The notes beneath the pieces are model-generated. The model was not told where the DNA came from and searched no databases. It saw only the letters and a program-made list of their open reading frames with translations. From the NCBI GenBank assembly GCA_043228905.1, contig JBHGNT010000002.1, positions 2,914,001 to 2,978,000 of the forward strand: a stretch of DNA of 64,000 nt, in the 5' to 3' direction. The stretch is from Azolla caroliniana. Its lineage: Eukaryota > Polypodiophyta. Of the stretch, positions 44,864-56,649 are shown in pieces. Every line of letters starts with the position of its first letter. Position 1 is the first letter of the stretch. Made by a program: the position numbers and the translations under genes.

Positions 44864-45413
44864 TACTCTAAATATCTTGTAATAACTAATAATACATTTA
44901 TCATAACTATACATCATATATGTTAGTATAATGGTTAAAGGTCTAACATGTAGACCAAGATGTCTTGGGCTCGAATCCTTGTAAGGCCAAAATGTATGTC
45001 ATCATGACACCTATGCACATACCTTTCAACAGATTGAATCTTCGAGCCACCATATGATCCTCCAAATTTAGTAATGCAACTCCCCCTAACCGTTTTGGAG
45101 TGCAAATATTGTTCCATGATACCCAACTCATACCCAATCTTGATTCTTTCTTCCACAATGTATATTTAGGTGAACGAGCTAATTGATCAAGTGATTTCTT
45201 TGTCCAAGGTAATAATGGCAAAAAATAAGAAATCATTGGAATCATTATAGCTTGTACCACTTTGAGACGAGTACTAAATGGCCATGGTTGAGACTTCCAA
45301 TACAAAAATTTGTCTAAAATGGTCCCCAACATCCAATTCAAACTTTTAGATGTTGAGATATCAACACCAATAGGGTAACCTAAGTGCCGACACACATTGC
45401 CTTGATCCAATAT

Positions 45414-45422
45414 TTCTCTCTC

Positions 45423-45490
<68 letters not shown>

Positions 45491-45491
45491 C
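45414..45491. repeat. (CT)n(AC)n compound microsatellite
   Basis: CT repeats followed by AC repeats adjoining the truncated 5' side of the LINE. The minus frame reads ERERERE through it. Confidence 0.95.
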
Positions 45492-48400
45492 TCTCTTTTC
45501 GCTTTATGAGGACTACCTATCTAATTCTATAAATCTTGACACATTGTAAGACATAATGTACAATTTTAGAACAAACTACTAATGTCTAGAGGATTGAATC
45601 AAAGGGACATGTGAATGACAATGGGCTCTTCTAACTAGGAACTTTAACAAAAGATATCTTTTATAAAAGTGTAGTGGATCAAATTACTTCATGACCACAC
45701 CAAGGAATAGTGACATTAGTACATGAATGATGACAAAGTGACAAGTTTGTGTGTTGCAACTACCATGACAAGTTTGGGTGTTGCTCTACAAAATGACACA
45801 TGTATGTATGAACATGTTGTATCTGCACATAAATACTTATAAGTGCATGAATGCATATACACTTATTTATATATGTGAAAAACAGATTGCACATTTTACC
45901 CAACAAATAATTCCCTTGATGGTAGAGTTTATAACTTCCATTAATAACTAACTAGAATGCCCAAACAAATTTATTATTGATTGGAATATTATATTTTACA
46001 TGGTCGTGGGATCATTCCTAGCAAGGCCATTATGGTTTTGGGTATATTTGGCATGGTTATGGGTGTCAAATCTAACCAATGCATTACTAACTAGGATATG
46101 TTTGGAATCGTTGCATGAGTCTAACATGGTTTACCTCGTGTTTGCATAACACCATCTCTAAAAATTCTCTAGAAATAACACACACAATCAAGTGCAAGTT
46201 GATGTTAGCTATGATTCCATAATCGTTGCTTAGTTTTCACGCATTTGATTGTTTCTCTTTGTTTAGAACTATGTAGCCTTTTGAAGAGGGCTTTAGAGGA
46301 GCATCCTTTGTCTCACAATGACATTTGACAACCATACACCTACAATGATATCTCCTTTTCACCATTTTCAAATTTTCTTTTAGTGCTTTTGAGAATAACT
46401 TAGACATTAGTGTTTTGTGTATTTTCACCCCATCTTGAGGTTTTCGTATAAATTAGAAGTGTTAATACCAATATAACACAATTTACTTTATCCAAAAACA
46501 TACGAAGTAATAGTTTCTCTTCAAAATTACATAAGAAGAAGCTAAAAGTTTTAGACATAACTGGTTGTCTTTTCCAAACCCTTTGTCGAATATCACCATT
46601 CAAAAAGCAAAGGGTTCCCTTTCTTAACCGGAGGACTACATATTTGCATGTTACCTAGATTATTAAAGGTTTTACGGCCTCAAAGTCCATCATTATTTTA
46701 GAAAGTAATCCCAAAGTAAGAAGGATGCATCTTGGCCAAGTAGGTTGGACGTTATTTTATAAGTTCTTTTGTATGATATATATCATTTTTTCTTTTCCAT
46801 GATAAAAAGGTTTCTTTTGCATTTGCAATTGATCACAATCAATATCAACTTTTTTCTTTTCACTACTGAAAAGCAATCATCAACAACAAAGAAAATCACT
46901 CGAGAAATAGTCTTGTCCTCTCTTTATTGTAATTCATCTATGTTGTTTAAACTTACCATCGTTGCCCAACATTATAAAACTCTAGAACACGCATCCATGA
47001 TTGTAATGCTTAACCAAATATTATGAGGATCATCAATAGTTTCTTCAATCACCGACATTCCGTAATAAATGTAAATAATAAATTTCAATTGTAGAACGAT
47101 TTCCATGATGATTTATGAAATGTTAGTCCCAAGAGGTCTTACACCATCAACTTAAAGTTGAAACAAGGATCGTAACTTTGGATAGTGAAATCTGCAGACC
47201 CCATTAATATGTGTTGCCCAATACTTGTGATGTACATTCACATGTTCTTAACTAGCCATATTCTCGGGTGGCTCTGATTTTGATTCTGAAACACATGTAC
47301 ATAAGACTACAAAGTTATAACATTGGACACATTATAACTTTGCCACACCGAACATGCTTCTACTATTTCTATCCACTAAGACGAGAGCCACACAAGGAAA
47401 ACAAGCGTGGGTGGGCATCCTATCGTCAAAGGGAAAATATTAAGTTGGCAAGCATATGATGTGAATAGAGTTTCGTGAGTGCAATCAACCTCTTTAGGAA
47501 GCATTTAAGTTATTTGTATTCGGCAAGAGTAAAAAGTGCCTCACAAGTTGGGGCAGTTTCTGTGATATGGACAAGCAGTGCCTTTACTCTTTTTTTGCTC
47601 ATGGTTAATGTAAAGTAGTTTTCTCTCAAAAAATCAGAGATATTTCCTCGTGTATGACACATCTATCACGTCGATTTGGTTAACAGTTGCTCTCCTAGAG
47701 CATGTTCTATGTCATTACATTATCCCTCCAAGTTTGTGATCTAGGTAACTTGTATTCAAATCTTCTTGTCCATCAATGAATAAGTAGACTTGAGATAAGA
47801 TGAGATTCTCCCTAACATTTAGATAGATATATAGTTGTATAAAGTTGTTTGTGTTAAATATCCCGCTTGATTTTTGTATTGATCAAAATACTATTCACTT
47901 TCTCATAATGTGCAAAAATGTCGTAAAACCCCTAAAAGACCAATGCCAACTACCAATTTGAGTACAATTCTTGCATCTTTACACTACCACTAATTTTGGA
48001 GCACTCTTCTTACATGTAGATGTTTGGAAGTCTTGTTTCTATGCCATGCAATTTTTGCAACACTACTCGTACATCTAAGTGATGTGTTTGGAGGTCTCAT
48101 TTCTAAGTTATGTACCTTTTATTGCCTCAAGCATATCCGTACAAATGAAATGACTGCTCAAAGAACATCTGTACAAAGGACTGCTTCAGAGAAATACATC
48201 CTTACAACTGTTCAAGATACAAGCAATGTGAATGTCATAATTGCAAGAGTTTTTCAGATATCTATTGATGATTGGATATGACGACAACTTGTTTACTGCT
48301 TTTATCTACATTTTATTTGATCAAGAATTCGATGCAGATAGTTATAAATGGGTAGTAATGAATAATCTTGGAAACTTTTGTTCTGTTTTCTAGTGCACAG

Positions 48401-48887
48401 TCTGACCACTTTCATAAATGCACCTTTTTTGCCCCTAAGTCACCAAGTTGTAGCCGAATGTAAACAAAGTTTAACAACATTTCAATACATACAGCTAAAG
48501 ATGTAAATTCCTTTCAGCTGCCACCATAACATATTTGCGCAGAAGAATTGCAAGGTAAGTCACACAGACCAAGTAATCACAGCCCAAATTTGGGGCATCT
48601 CAACAGTTTCTTTAGAAAGTTGTGGGTATATTCTCACAATTATGAAAACAGAGAGGGGTATCATCAAAAAGAGTCCGACATACATAAGGCTTTCAAGGAA
48701 ATGTCTCACTCTAAGCATTACCATGACATATTGGATACTCTCCCAGTAAAGATATCTACTCCACATCCATGAAGACATTTTCTCAATAAAAGAGGTTAAG
48801 GAAAGTGGTAGATTATCATATAATAACAAAACAAAACAAAAAAATCCTTTCTAATCTATCTATCTATTTAATGTAAAAGTGAAGAAG
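45492..48887. other. Intergenic, no recognised genes
   Basis: Only short frames without recognisable domains. A segment near 46690-46820 resembles 36637-36820 (CCCAAAGTAA...GTGCATCTTGGCCA), suggesting an unclassified dispersed repeat. Confidence 0.5.
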
Positions 48888-48906
48888 TTTTTTTTTTTTT
48901 TTTTTT
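48888..48906. repeat. T19 homopolymer abutting the GRAS stop codon
   Basis: On the minus strand the stop TAA (48907-48905) runs directly into an A tract. Confidence 0.9.
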
Positions 48907-50761
48907 ACTGCCATGCAGATGCTACTATAAGATATCTATTCATCCAACCTAAGTAAAGAGCATCTCCTTCTTCCTTCAATATATAATTGCTGTTATATGA
49001 TTCTAAGAGGTTCGCAATGATGCTATTCACATGCGAACTTAGTGGACGAGGTGAAAACCCGGCCATCATCATTCTTGCTCTCCATTTCCCCATTAATTCA
49101 TGTCGTTCCATCCGTTCTAATCCTTCACAAGCAATCACATTCACTATATCCCGAGCTAAGCATTGCTCCTCGACATTCACTCTATCTTTGCTTTCTCTAG
49201 GGAGAGCAACATCAATAGAATCGAAGATCGCCGAGTAAAAGTTTAATGCCTCCATGAATCTCAAAAAGAAAGGTGAAGTGTTTGTATTAGCTTCTTGCTC
49301 GACCATCGTGAATACCTTTGGATTGAGGCTTTTCATCATTCTAAGTATTCGGTCCCTTGGATTAGTCACACATACGCTCTCATCAGGTAAGTGATGAAGT
49401 TGCAAATTGAAATTCACCGCAAGAGCTTCCCCTTCTCTCAGCTCAATCATATCAGATTGAAGTTTGGACAGGTCGGAATAGATACATTTGAACTCGAACG
49501 GGACTTTCAGAGACATGGCTAACTTGCTAAGCCTTTCTTCAACAAATTCCATACCACCTATAGGAGAAGCTTGAGCACCTTTCTCTTCAACGGTGGTAAT
49601 TCTTAAACTCGGAGGGCCTCCGGGTCGATTAGCCAATCCTTGTATGAGAGAGAACCATTGTGTTCCTTGAGAAATTTGAAAGTCGAAAATGTGAACTTTC
49701 GCTTCATCTCGGAAAGCTTCAGCAATGGCACCATTTGCTGCCATATATGCAAACTTGATGTAAGGGCATATCTCATATAGTTTCTGCATTGCTGACAATA
49801 TATCTGGTGATGGTGATTCTGTACACTTTAAGAATTTGTATATGGATAAACCTGAAGATTGAATCCTGGCAACAAGACCTTCTAGCATATAGGCAGCAAG
49901 CCTTTCTGTAGGATCTCCAAATATAGATACTTTCATCCTGAGCTCCTGAATCACATCCATGGCTATATCTAGTCTACCTTCATCCACAGCTGAAGCACAC
50001 ATGATAAGCAGGTTTTTAACCTGATGTCCTGGATTCTCTTTCTCTATTGTGAGAAAATGTTTGGAATAACAAGGATCTATAGCTATATTGGTATGCGGAT
50101 CCACTACACAGTGGCTTCCATTTTGTGTCTCTAACTGAATCATTGCAGGTGGCACTTCATCTAAAAGATCTGTCCAAGGTGAGCTATTATCATCTCCATG
50201 GAGTTCAAGAGAATCCTTTCCATCATCATCATTATTATCTGGGCCAAGCAACGCACTCTCGAGCTCTTCCAACATATGTTTCATTGATTTCCCGTCATAG
50301 GAAACAAAATTAGCACATGGCTCTTCTTCTTCTTCTTTGGGCTGTACCGAAGAAGAAGCCAAAAAATCCTGCAAAGAATCAGGACTTTCAACAACGGAAG
50401 AAGAAACACTTATATGTTGACCATGAAGACGACGAGAAGCATATTGGTTGTATGAATAGCCTTGTGAATCACTATCGAAATGATAGTCTACACTTGATTG
50501 AGATAGCATATCTGAGCTAGAGAAAGATTGAGGAGGAGATGGTGAAAAGATCGGGGAATTAGTAATCCTCATAGAGTCGTGTCCATTATCTCCTACATTA
50601 TTTTCTTCAATATTATTGTTACCATTACCATAATCTTCAGATATATGTTTAGTTCCTTTTTTATACAAGTAAAGATTGAACAAAGGAACTGAGGAAGGAT
50701 CTGAAACAGCTGTATCTACGCCATTATACTTGGTCTGAGTATTATCATAATATGTACCCAT
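48905..50761 (-). CDS. GRAS-family transcription regulator, PAT1 branch
   Basis: The single-exon frame of 618 residues starts at the ATG at 50761. The frame upstream to 50803 has no ATG. The N-terminal half is variable and rich in S, N, D and E. The GRAS domain occupies the C-terminal part, with LHRI (KNLLIMCASAVDEGRLDIAMDV), the VHIID-type core VHIFDFQISQGTQW, LHRII with the LRITTV region, a PFYRE-like region (NFYSAIFDSIDVALPRES) and the C-terminal SAW ending IVASAWQ. The spelling HIFDFQISQGTQW is typical of the PAT1/SCL21/SCL13 group, known for phytochrome and stress signalling; the particular role here is inferred. The domains look complete. GRAS genes are usually intronless in the coding region. 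A short intron in the 5' leader (donor near 50853) is possible but unproven. Confidence 0.93.
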   Translation of the reverse strand: MGTYYDNTQTKYNGVDTAVSDPSSVPLFNLYLYKKGTKHISEDYGNGNNNIEENNVGDNGHDSMRITNSPIFSPSPPQSFSSSDMLSQSSVDYHFDSDSQGYSYNQYASRRLHGQHISVSSSVVESPDSLQDFLASSSVQPKEEEEEPCANFVSYDGKSMKHMLEELESALLGPDNNDDDGKDSLELHGDDNSSPWTDLLDEVPPAMIQLETQNGSHCVVDPHTNIAIDPCYSKHFLTIEKENPGHQVKNLLIMCASAVDEGRLDIAMDVIQELRMKVSIFGDPTERLAAYMLEGLVARIQSSGLSIYKFLKCTESPSPDILSAMQKLYEICPYIKFAYMAANGAIAEAFRDEAKVHIFDFQISQGTQWFSLIQGLANRPGGPPSLRITTVEEKGAQASPIGGMEFVEERLSKLAMSLKVPFEFKCIYSDLSKLQSDMIELREGEALAVNFNLQLHHLPDESVCVTNPRDRILRMMKSLNPKVFTMVEQEANTNTSPFFLRFMEALNFYSAIFDSIDVALPRESKDRVNVEEQCLARDIVNVIACEGLERMERHELMGKWRARMMMAGFSPRPLSSHVNSIIANLLESYNSNYILKEEGDALYLGWMNRYLIVASAWQ

Positions 50762-52190
50762 ACTCGGTAGGTTATCGAAACCTCGATCCAGTGCAATACC
50801 CAAACAAGCGAAAATAGGGTGAGAAAAAATTGAAGAGATGATATAATACCTTGAAGATATAGGAGTATATATATATGTATGTATGTCTTTCTGAGATGCT
50901 CAATTAGAAATGTTCAGAAAAGAGGAACCCTAGGAATCTGACTTATGCCCAAGAAATAAGATAGCCGGAATCTGTACACAGAAGACAATCAGAAGAACAA
51001 ATATTAGCAATGGAATATAAAAAAGGTTGCTGTCTCATAAGAAGAAGAAAACACATAATAATACTCATAAAAGACTCATCGCTGGGAAGTGAATATACAT
51101 TAAATTCTCTCTCCTTCTCTTGTAAAAGAAGGCCAGATGTAACCCAATTCTCAGGATACCACAATAACAGAATACTTAAAAAGACACTCTTTGCTAAGTC
51201 TCCATGTAGAATACTCAGGAGAACCGAAACATGTAGGGGGGAGAAACCATGGACGGGTGCCTGCACTTCCATTCTACAAGGTAACCAGCAACAAGATCAA
51301 AGGAAAAATGGAGAATTGAAAGCATACAGTAAGAGGAGAGGTTTTTTTTTCTCCTTCGCTACTGAGAATTGCGTAATGACATTTACAGAACACTTAGGGG
51401 AGCCACCATTGTTTTGAGGGGGAGGGGGAGGTACTGCAAATAACGACCCCACACAGGCAGATGGAAGGTTTGTCTCCTTTTTCCTCCTCAGCAAAGCCCC
51501 CTTGAAAGAGGTCTCTCTGAAGAATCATCTCTAAACCAATTGTCTCATGGGCCAATTTTGGTCTTAGAAGGCGTTAATATATCTTTCTTTCTTTCTTTCT
51601 TTCTTTCTCCAATGGCCTGACTTTCTGTCTACCACAGGGTGTCTTAAGGAGAGCAATCGGACTCTTCCCGATTGCTTTTCACAATGGAATATTTTGACAG
51701 ATGTTGTCCGTAAAAGGATGGATATACATATAATGGCGACGATGGCACAGAATGCCTCTTTTCTGTTTTAGGGTAAGAAGGAGCATCATCACCATCACCA
51801 TCACCATCACCATCATCTCCCTTCTCCTTCTCCTTCTCCTACTCCTTCAGACCTTCTCCTTCTTCTTCATCTTCTTCTTCTTCTGTTTCTCCTTCTTCTT
51901 TGCTCATAGAGGATGAGCTTAAGTAATTGGAAAACAGGGAAATGACAAAAAGGAGAGCACTTACCGAAATGAAGATGGATGGAATCGCCTGCACAGAAAG
52001 AACAGAGGAGGAGGAGGAGGAGAAGAAGAAGAGGAAACAGGGGAAGCACAAATATGGAAATGAGGGAACAGGGGAGGCATAAAAAGCTCCTCTCTTTCTC
52101 TACATATATATATATAAAATTATAAAATTATAATATATATTTATAAATATTATATATATATATTGTTTTTATAATTCACTTTTTACCCTT
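50762..52190. other. Upstream region of the GRAS gene
   Basis: Probable promoter and leader of the minus-strand GRAS gene, with short microsatellites (CACCAT units near 51788-51820, CTT-rich 51822-51900), a LINE tail (51530-51608) and an AT-rich block (52098-52165). No gene seen. Confidence 0.55.
51530..51608 (+). mobile_element. LINE 3'-end remnant with CTTT tail
   Basis: CATGGGCCAATTTTGGTCTTAG...GCGTTAATATATCTTTCTTTC matches the 3' end of the LINE at 17172-17235 and ends in the same CTTT repeat. It is a severely 5'-truncated copy of the same family. Confidence 0.8.
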
Positions 52191-52212
52191 GGGGATGGGG
52201 TGGGGTGGGGGG
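52191..52212 (+). other. Potential G-quadruplex motif
   Basis: Four runs of at least four G (GGGGATGGGGTGGGGTGGGGGG) separated by one or two bases meet the standard four-run pattern. Formation in vivo is not shown by sequence. Confidence 0.7.
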
Positions 52213-52285
52213 TCTGTGGGCTTAATGCAATAGATCCATGCTCTGGCTCAATTGCTCTCTTGTAGCCTCTGGCCAATCATCATCA

Positions 52286-52309
52286 CCCCCCCCCCCCCCC
52301 CCCCCCCCC
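52286..52309. repeat. 24-base poly(C) homopolymer
   Basis: An uninterrupted run of 24 C followed by AGATCAGATCAGATCA. Length could be affected by sequencing or assembly. Confidence 0.85.
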
Positions 52310-52779
52310 AGATCAGATCAGATCAAATCGGGGTAGGGGCTTGGTTGCAGCGTTTTTGCGCGCCGATCATGGCCAAACGTTTCGCCTGCTTCAAATTGAA
52401 TTAGCCCGCACCCCGCATTGGAAACTTGACCCGTTAAATCTCTCTGGCCTGACCCGAGCCTTCATGTCTTTTGACCCCGTCACTTACGCCACCCAGAATG
52501 GGCATGCATCGTTGCCCTATATGGAGGCTGCTCGACATTCAACTAGCTGGCAACATCAAGATATTCTTAGACTGTTGTTCGATTGATGTATAATGTTTTC
52601 CTTCGTTAGTTATCACCTCACCTTTAGGTTTCCTAGCAAGAGTAAGTCTTGGTACGGAGAAAACGTTGTCCATCAAACACTTCCTTCCCTCTCATTTACG
52701 TTACATGCCTTCAATATAAAGATTTATTATCCTTGTCATCGATGCTCGATGCTAGATGGTAAGGCAAAACTTATAACGC

Positions 52780-52890
52780 AAGAAACTGTCTCCGAAAACA
52801 ATTGAATGTATATTCAATAAACCCAAGAAACGGTCTCCAAAAACAATCGAATGTATATTCAAAACCCAAGAAAAGGTTTCCAAAAACAAT
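52780..52890. repeat. Short tandem repeats (AAGAAACGGTCTCCAAAAACAA)
   Basis: Three diverged units of about 40-47 bp containing GAAACNGTCTCCNAAAACAATCGAATGTATATTCA. Confidence 0.75.
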
Positions 52891-53028
52891 CGAAACATAA
52901 AATATGTACATGCAAAATGATGACATTTTTGCTAGAAATTTTAAGGTTAAAATCCTAGTTTTAGATGGTAAATTTTAGTTGCAGGCCGTCCATTTTAGTG
53001 TTCAGGACGACAACGACAAGATTGCCAT

Positions 53029-53390
53029 GTGGGATGTATATTCACCAAATTGTTCATATGTGAATAATGTGCTCGCAAGAAGTAATCATAAAAGTCTTAT
53101 TAATCCTCGTGACAATAATCGAAAGAAGAGACTTGCATGGCACTTTAAGGAGCACAACGATTCTCACATGATCCAATGTAATGTGTTCACCACAAGGAAA
53201 TTTTCTCCTTATGTGGGATGTATATTCACCAAATTGAACATATGTGAATAATGTACTCGCAAGAAGTATTATTAATCCTCGTGACAATAATCGAAAGGAG
53301 AGAGCATGGCTCTTTAAGAAGCACAACGATTCTCACATCATCCAATGTAATGTGTCCACCATAAGGAAATTTCTCCTTACGTAATGAGTT
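53029..53390. repeat. 184-bp tandem duplication
   Basis: The segment starting GTGGGATGTATATTCACC at 53029 is repeated from 53213. The second copy has small deletions and substitutions. Confidence 0.88.
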
Positions 53391-56300
53391 CACAAGGGAG
53401 AAAATTCTCCTCCTTTAATGCAATCACCAGACGGAAATTTCTGCTTACGTTCTTTCATCCGAAGTCACGTAGACTTGTTGGACTCCTATGAAAGGCACGT
53501 GTCATTTGTACAAAATATTGAAAAACATCAATTCTTACAATCGAGGAACTCATGGAATAATTTGGCTATTACGTGGCTACCATTTGTTATCTTCCTTGCC
53601 CTCGTTGAAAAATATCAAAAAGGGAAAGGGAATAGGTGGAACTTGGGTCCCTCTAAAAGGAAGCGCCATATTGTTTTGACATTCAACGGTCGGCCATCAT
53701 ATTGCATTGATGAACATAAAATTTGCTTTGAAAAGGATTGTCAGGCTTGGATTTTCTCAAAAATGTAAAGATTTTTTTTGTTGGTGTAGATAGAAAGCAG
53801 TTCTCACATGGTAACAACTTGAAAGGAGTGGCTCCTCTTGTTTTCCTCAATTTTGGTTTCACTACAATCCATGTGCTAGTTGCCATCTTGACATCATACG
53901 AACATCGTGACAATTTGTATGATAACCTTTTGTATGCAAAGATTTTTGCAACTTGAAGGGTCAAGCTCAATATAGTGTCCCTCATGCGCTTGTATTTTAC
54001 TTCAAATGTTATAAAAATGATAAAGACCTTGTTCAATGCCTAGATTTATAACATTCTATACTCGAATATTTAGCTCGTATTTTGATGACTCTTGATATAT
54101 TCAACATCAAGATATTTGAAGGATTTAGCAAAATGGTTATGGGTTGCTTTCAAGCAATCATTATAATACTGTCAATTGAATTTTAGTGCGCCGAATATGT
54201 TTAGCCGAAAAAGGCAACCATATAGAAAATGAGGACCTTCACACTATTACTAAATGATGAATTAATGCAGGGTTACAACCACGTGACAAGTTTTAGTATC
54301 TACGGAAATAAATATAAAACAATATGGGCTGCAAATGCTCTTGCAATTTGAATATAAAAAATGCCAAATTTAAATCTCTCCTGCCACGTTTTGTTCAATC
54401 CTTCATGGCATTATACATGTCAAATCTTCTAGCATTTTGTTCGTAGGTTCATGACAGTATGAACCAAAATCTTCTTACATGGTTCTTATTAGTCATGAAC
54501 TCGAGTTATGTTTCTTTCTTCAATAAGGGGAATGTTGTGTCCAAGATGGGGGTGTGTTAGTGTTGTTGCTTTCAATTAGGCAAACGATTACAATTCAAAA
54601 ATAATGAGCTTCATGAAAAATTGTGATGGGGTTCAAGTTTCAACAACTTGTGTGCTTGAGAAATTGGATGGCACATTATCTAAGGATCACATTGACTAGT
54701 AATTATTAATACATATGCAAGTCATATATAATATTATAAACTAAGATTAGGCCAGCTTGATTAAATCTCTTCTTGAGGAATCAACTCCCAATTACAAATT
54801 TGATTGTTTCCGGTAATTCCAATCAAGCATTTGGATTGGATGATGGAAAGTCCCTTTTTTTCATATTGGCAAAATGTTTGACACTTGTATAATACTACTT
54901 ACATTTCTAGCATTTCTCCAAAAGTGATGGTGTGGCCATAACTTCCAGTATTTCTATTGAAGTGTTGCAAATGCTAGCATCATGCAATTGTGAATGGATC
55001 AACTCAATATCATAAAATGGATTGTTTCATGTAGTTCCAAGTAATACTTAGAGGATGCAAAACAAATTACCACATGTGTCTACATGCCAAAAATTCTAGG
55101 AATATCGTAGCCCTTGCAAGAATTTTCAATGAGATTGCAATATTGTTGGAAATTTCACCACTTCAACAATTCTGCTAGAAATTTCAGCGCCTTGGAGAAT
55201 TTCAACTATTGGCATTTTCAACAATGCTCCCTGTTTTTTTGTGCACATGTGTTTTTGGAGGCTGGCTTAAGGAGAGAAGGGGGAATCAACATTACCATGC
55301 AAGGAGATACGAAGAATATGACATTGAGACGTTTGTGAAACATCAAAATTCTTTTAAAACTAACATAACAGTCCTTGTACTTTAAAGTAATTAGGACAAT
55401 CTAATACATGGATGAATCAAGTTAATACTACGTACGTGTATTCATATTTTACATGTTATATTTATTTAAGCTAGTAAGAGATGTGAATATAATATAAAAA
55501 TGTATTAGACTTTAGTTAAATACAAGAAGGTGATATAGGCCATAGCTAGCTATAATAGAACACATGGGATAAGGGCACCCAATAGAAAGATGGATGGATC
55601 ATCATGATGTTAATATGCCAAAAGAAGGAAATGCAATTAATGATATGCTACATGCATTGATTGAGAATGCTACTTATGAACACTACTCGTCGGACATTAC
55701 ACTTTTGTGGCCCTTCACTGATTTTGGCATACATCCTAAAGGATAAAGCCTTAAACAAGACTCAAGTGTATAAAAAATGAGACTCGACTTTAAAGTTGGA
55801 GAGCTCAATTAGACAAGGTGTAAAAAAGGCCCACACCATACATCTATTGTAAAAATACTAGAAAAGTTACTTTTGTGACTTTTCTAGTTTCTTCGTTTTG
55901 ATTTTCTTTGTATACGCTAGAACTCTCTCTTACATATTTAATCTTAATCTCGTATCTTGATTTAACTACTTATTTGAAGTTCCTTCTTCAAACTTCTCAA
56001 TCTTTAACCAAGGGACCCTATGGATACGCCCCCCTTTTTTTCTGCAAATTATGCGAAGCAAAGATAAAAAGGGAGGAACGTTTTGTGTGTAGGAGCCCAA
56101 CACTTAACCACATTAGATGGATGGAAGTATGCTACCCTCAATGCAAGCTCCACCACCATTCAATAAATGATGGAGAAGATTGACTCGCCATAGTTTGGCC
56201 AAATGTTGCTTGAGATTCAAAAGCACAAAGGAATCAACCCTTACGTTAGAATGTGAGATGCAATGACAATTGCAAATCATTCGTTTCTTCCACAACTCTT

Positions 56301-56649
56301 TACACCACACAACGTGCCAAGGAGTCACCATAGAGTGAGAAGAGGTGTGTCGAGAACAAAGTATGGAGATAATTGTTTACCATATCCAAACCACACAAGG
56401 ACACCCATATGCATTTTTTAAACTTCATCACATCATCATTGTACGACAGTCCAATCACCACTACTCTCATACATATTAGCTTTGAACTTCATGCATTTAG
56501 ATAGTTATAAAGAATCTTTAGGAAACTTAGAGTTTCCATTATTGTTTTAGTGTGGATGACATTCATTCACCCATATTTGTGACCAAATGTTAGCCTCTAG
56601 TAGACAATAAGCTCTTTCTTTTTTATCATAATTAGCTTAACCTAGTAGT

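Larger units (their letters stand above)
44535..45009 (-). mobile_element. Solo LTR of a copia-type element with heat-shock-element motifs
   Basis: The 475-bp insertion starts TGTCGTGAC and ends ATCATGACA (TG...CA). It is flanked by perfect CCTAT duplications (44530-44534 and 45010-45014) and interrupts the LINE frame exactly there. On the minus strand it has a TATAAATA box (44745-44752) and upstream of it several TTCnnGAAnnTTC-type motifs. A GA microsatellite (44585-44630) lies toward the 3' part. There is no internal region, so it is a recombined LTR remnant. Confidence 0.88.
43307..45413 (-). mobile_element. LINE, 5'-truncated, lying between CT-repeat tracts
   Basis: The minus strand encodes the late RT and zinc-binding (zf-RVT) parts of a plant LINE and ends in an A-rich tail (AAAAAAAGAAAAAAGAAAA on the minus strand, about 43307-43327). 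Both outer sides are CT microsatellites. The copy contains a 475-bp solo LTR. The 5' RT core is missing, so it is a truncated insertion. Confidence 0.82.
43572..45413 (-). pseudogene. LINE RT C-terminus and zf-RVT, interrupted by solo LTR
   Basis: From the high-coordinate side, the translation gives CRHLGYPIGVDISTSKSLNWML, KVVQAIMIPMISYFLPLLPW and GVALLNLEDHMVARRFNLLKGMCIG. After removal of the solo LTR it continues TQPWAEIIRYFVEKVG. Then follow WTRVLDAGWQSHLLFCAKVFLWRAI (WR motif of the zf-RVT region), LPLAMALKRRNISNGTCFFC and CPVAKAIWVVISQIW. Stops and frameshifts near 44266 and 43738 show decay. Confidence 0.82.

Noticed and set aside
51010-51417. Plus-strand 135-codon frame upstream of the GRAS gene
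   Set aside because: No recognisable domain, and it covers the expected GRAS promoter region.
52341-52586. 81-codon GC-richer plus-strand frame
   Set aside because: It begins with TTG, its first ATG is late, and it resembles no known protein. It was considered as a possible plastid, mitochondrial or contaminant fragment, but nothing supports that.
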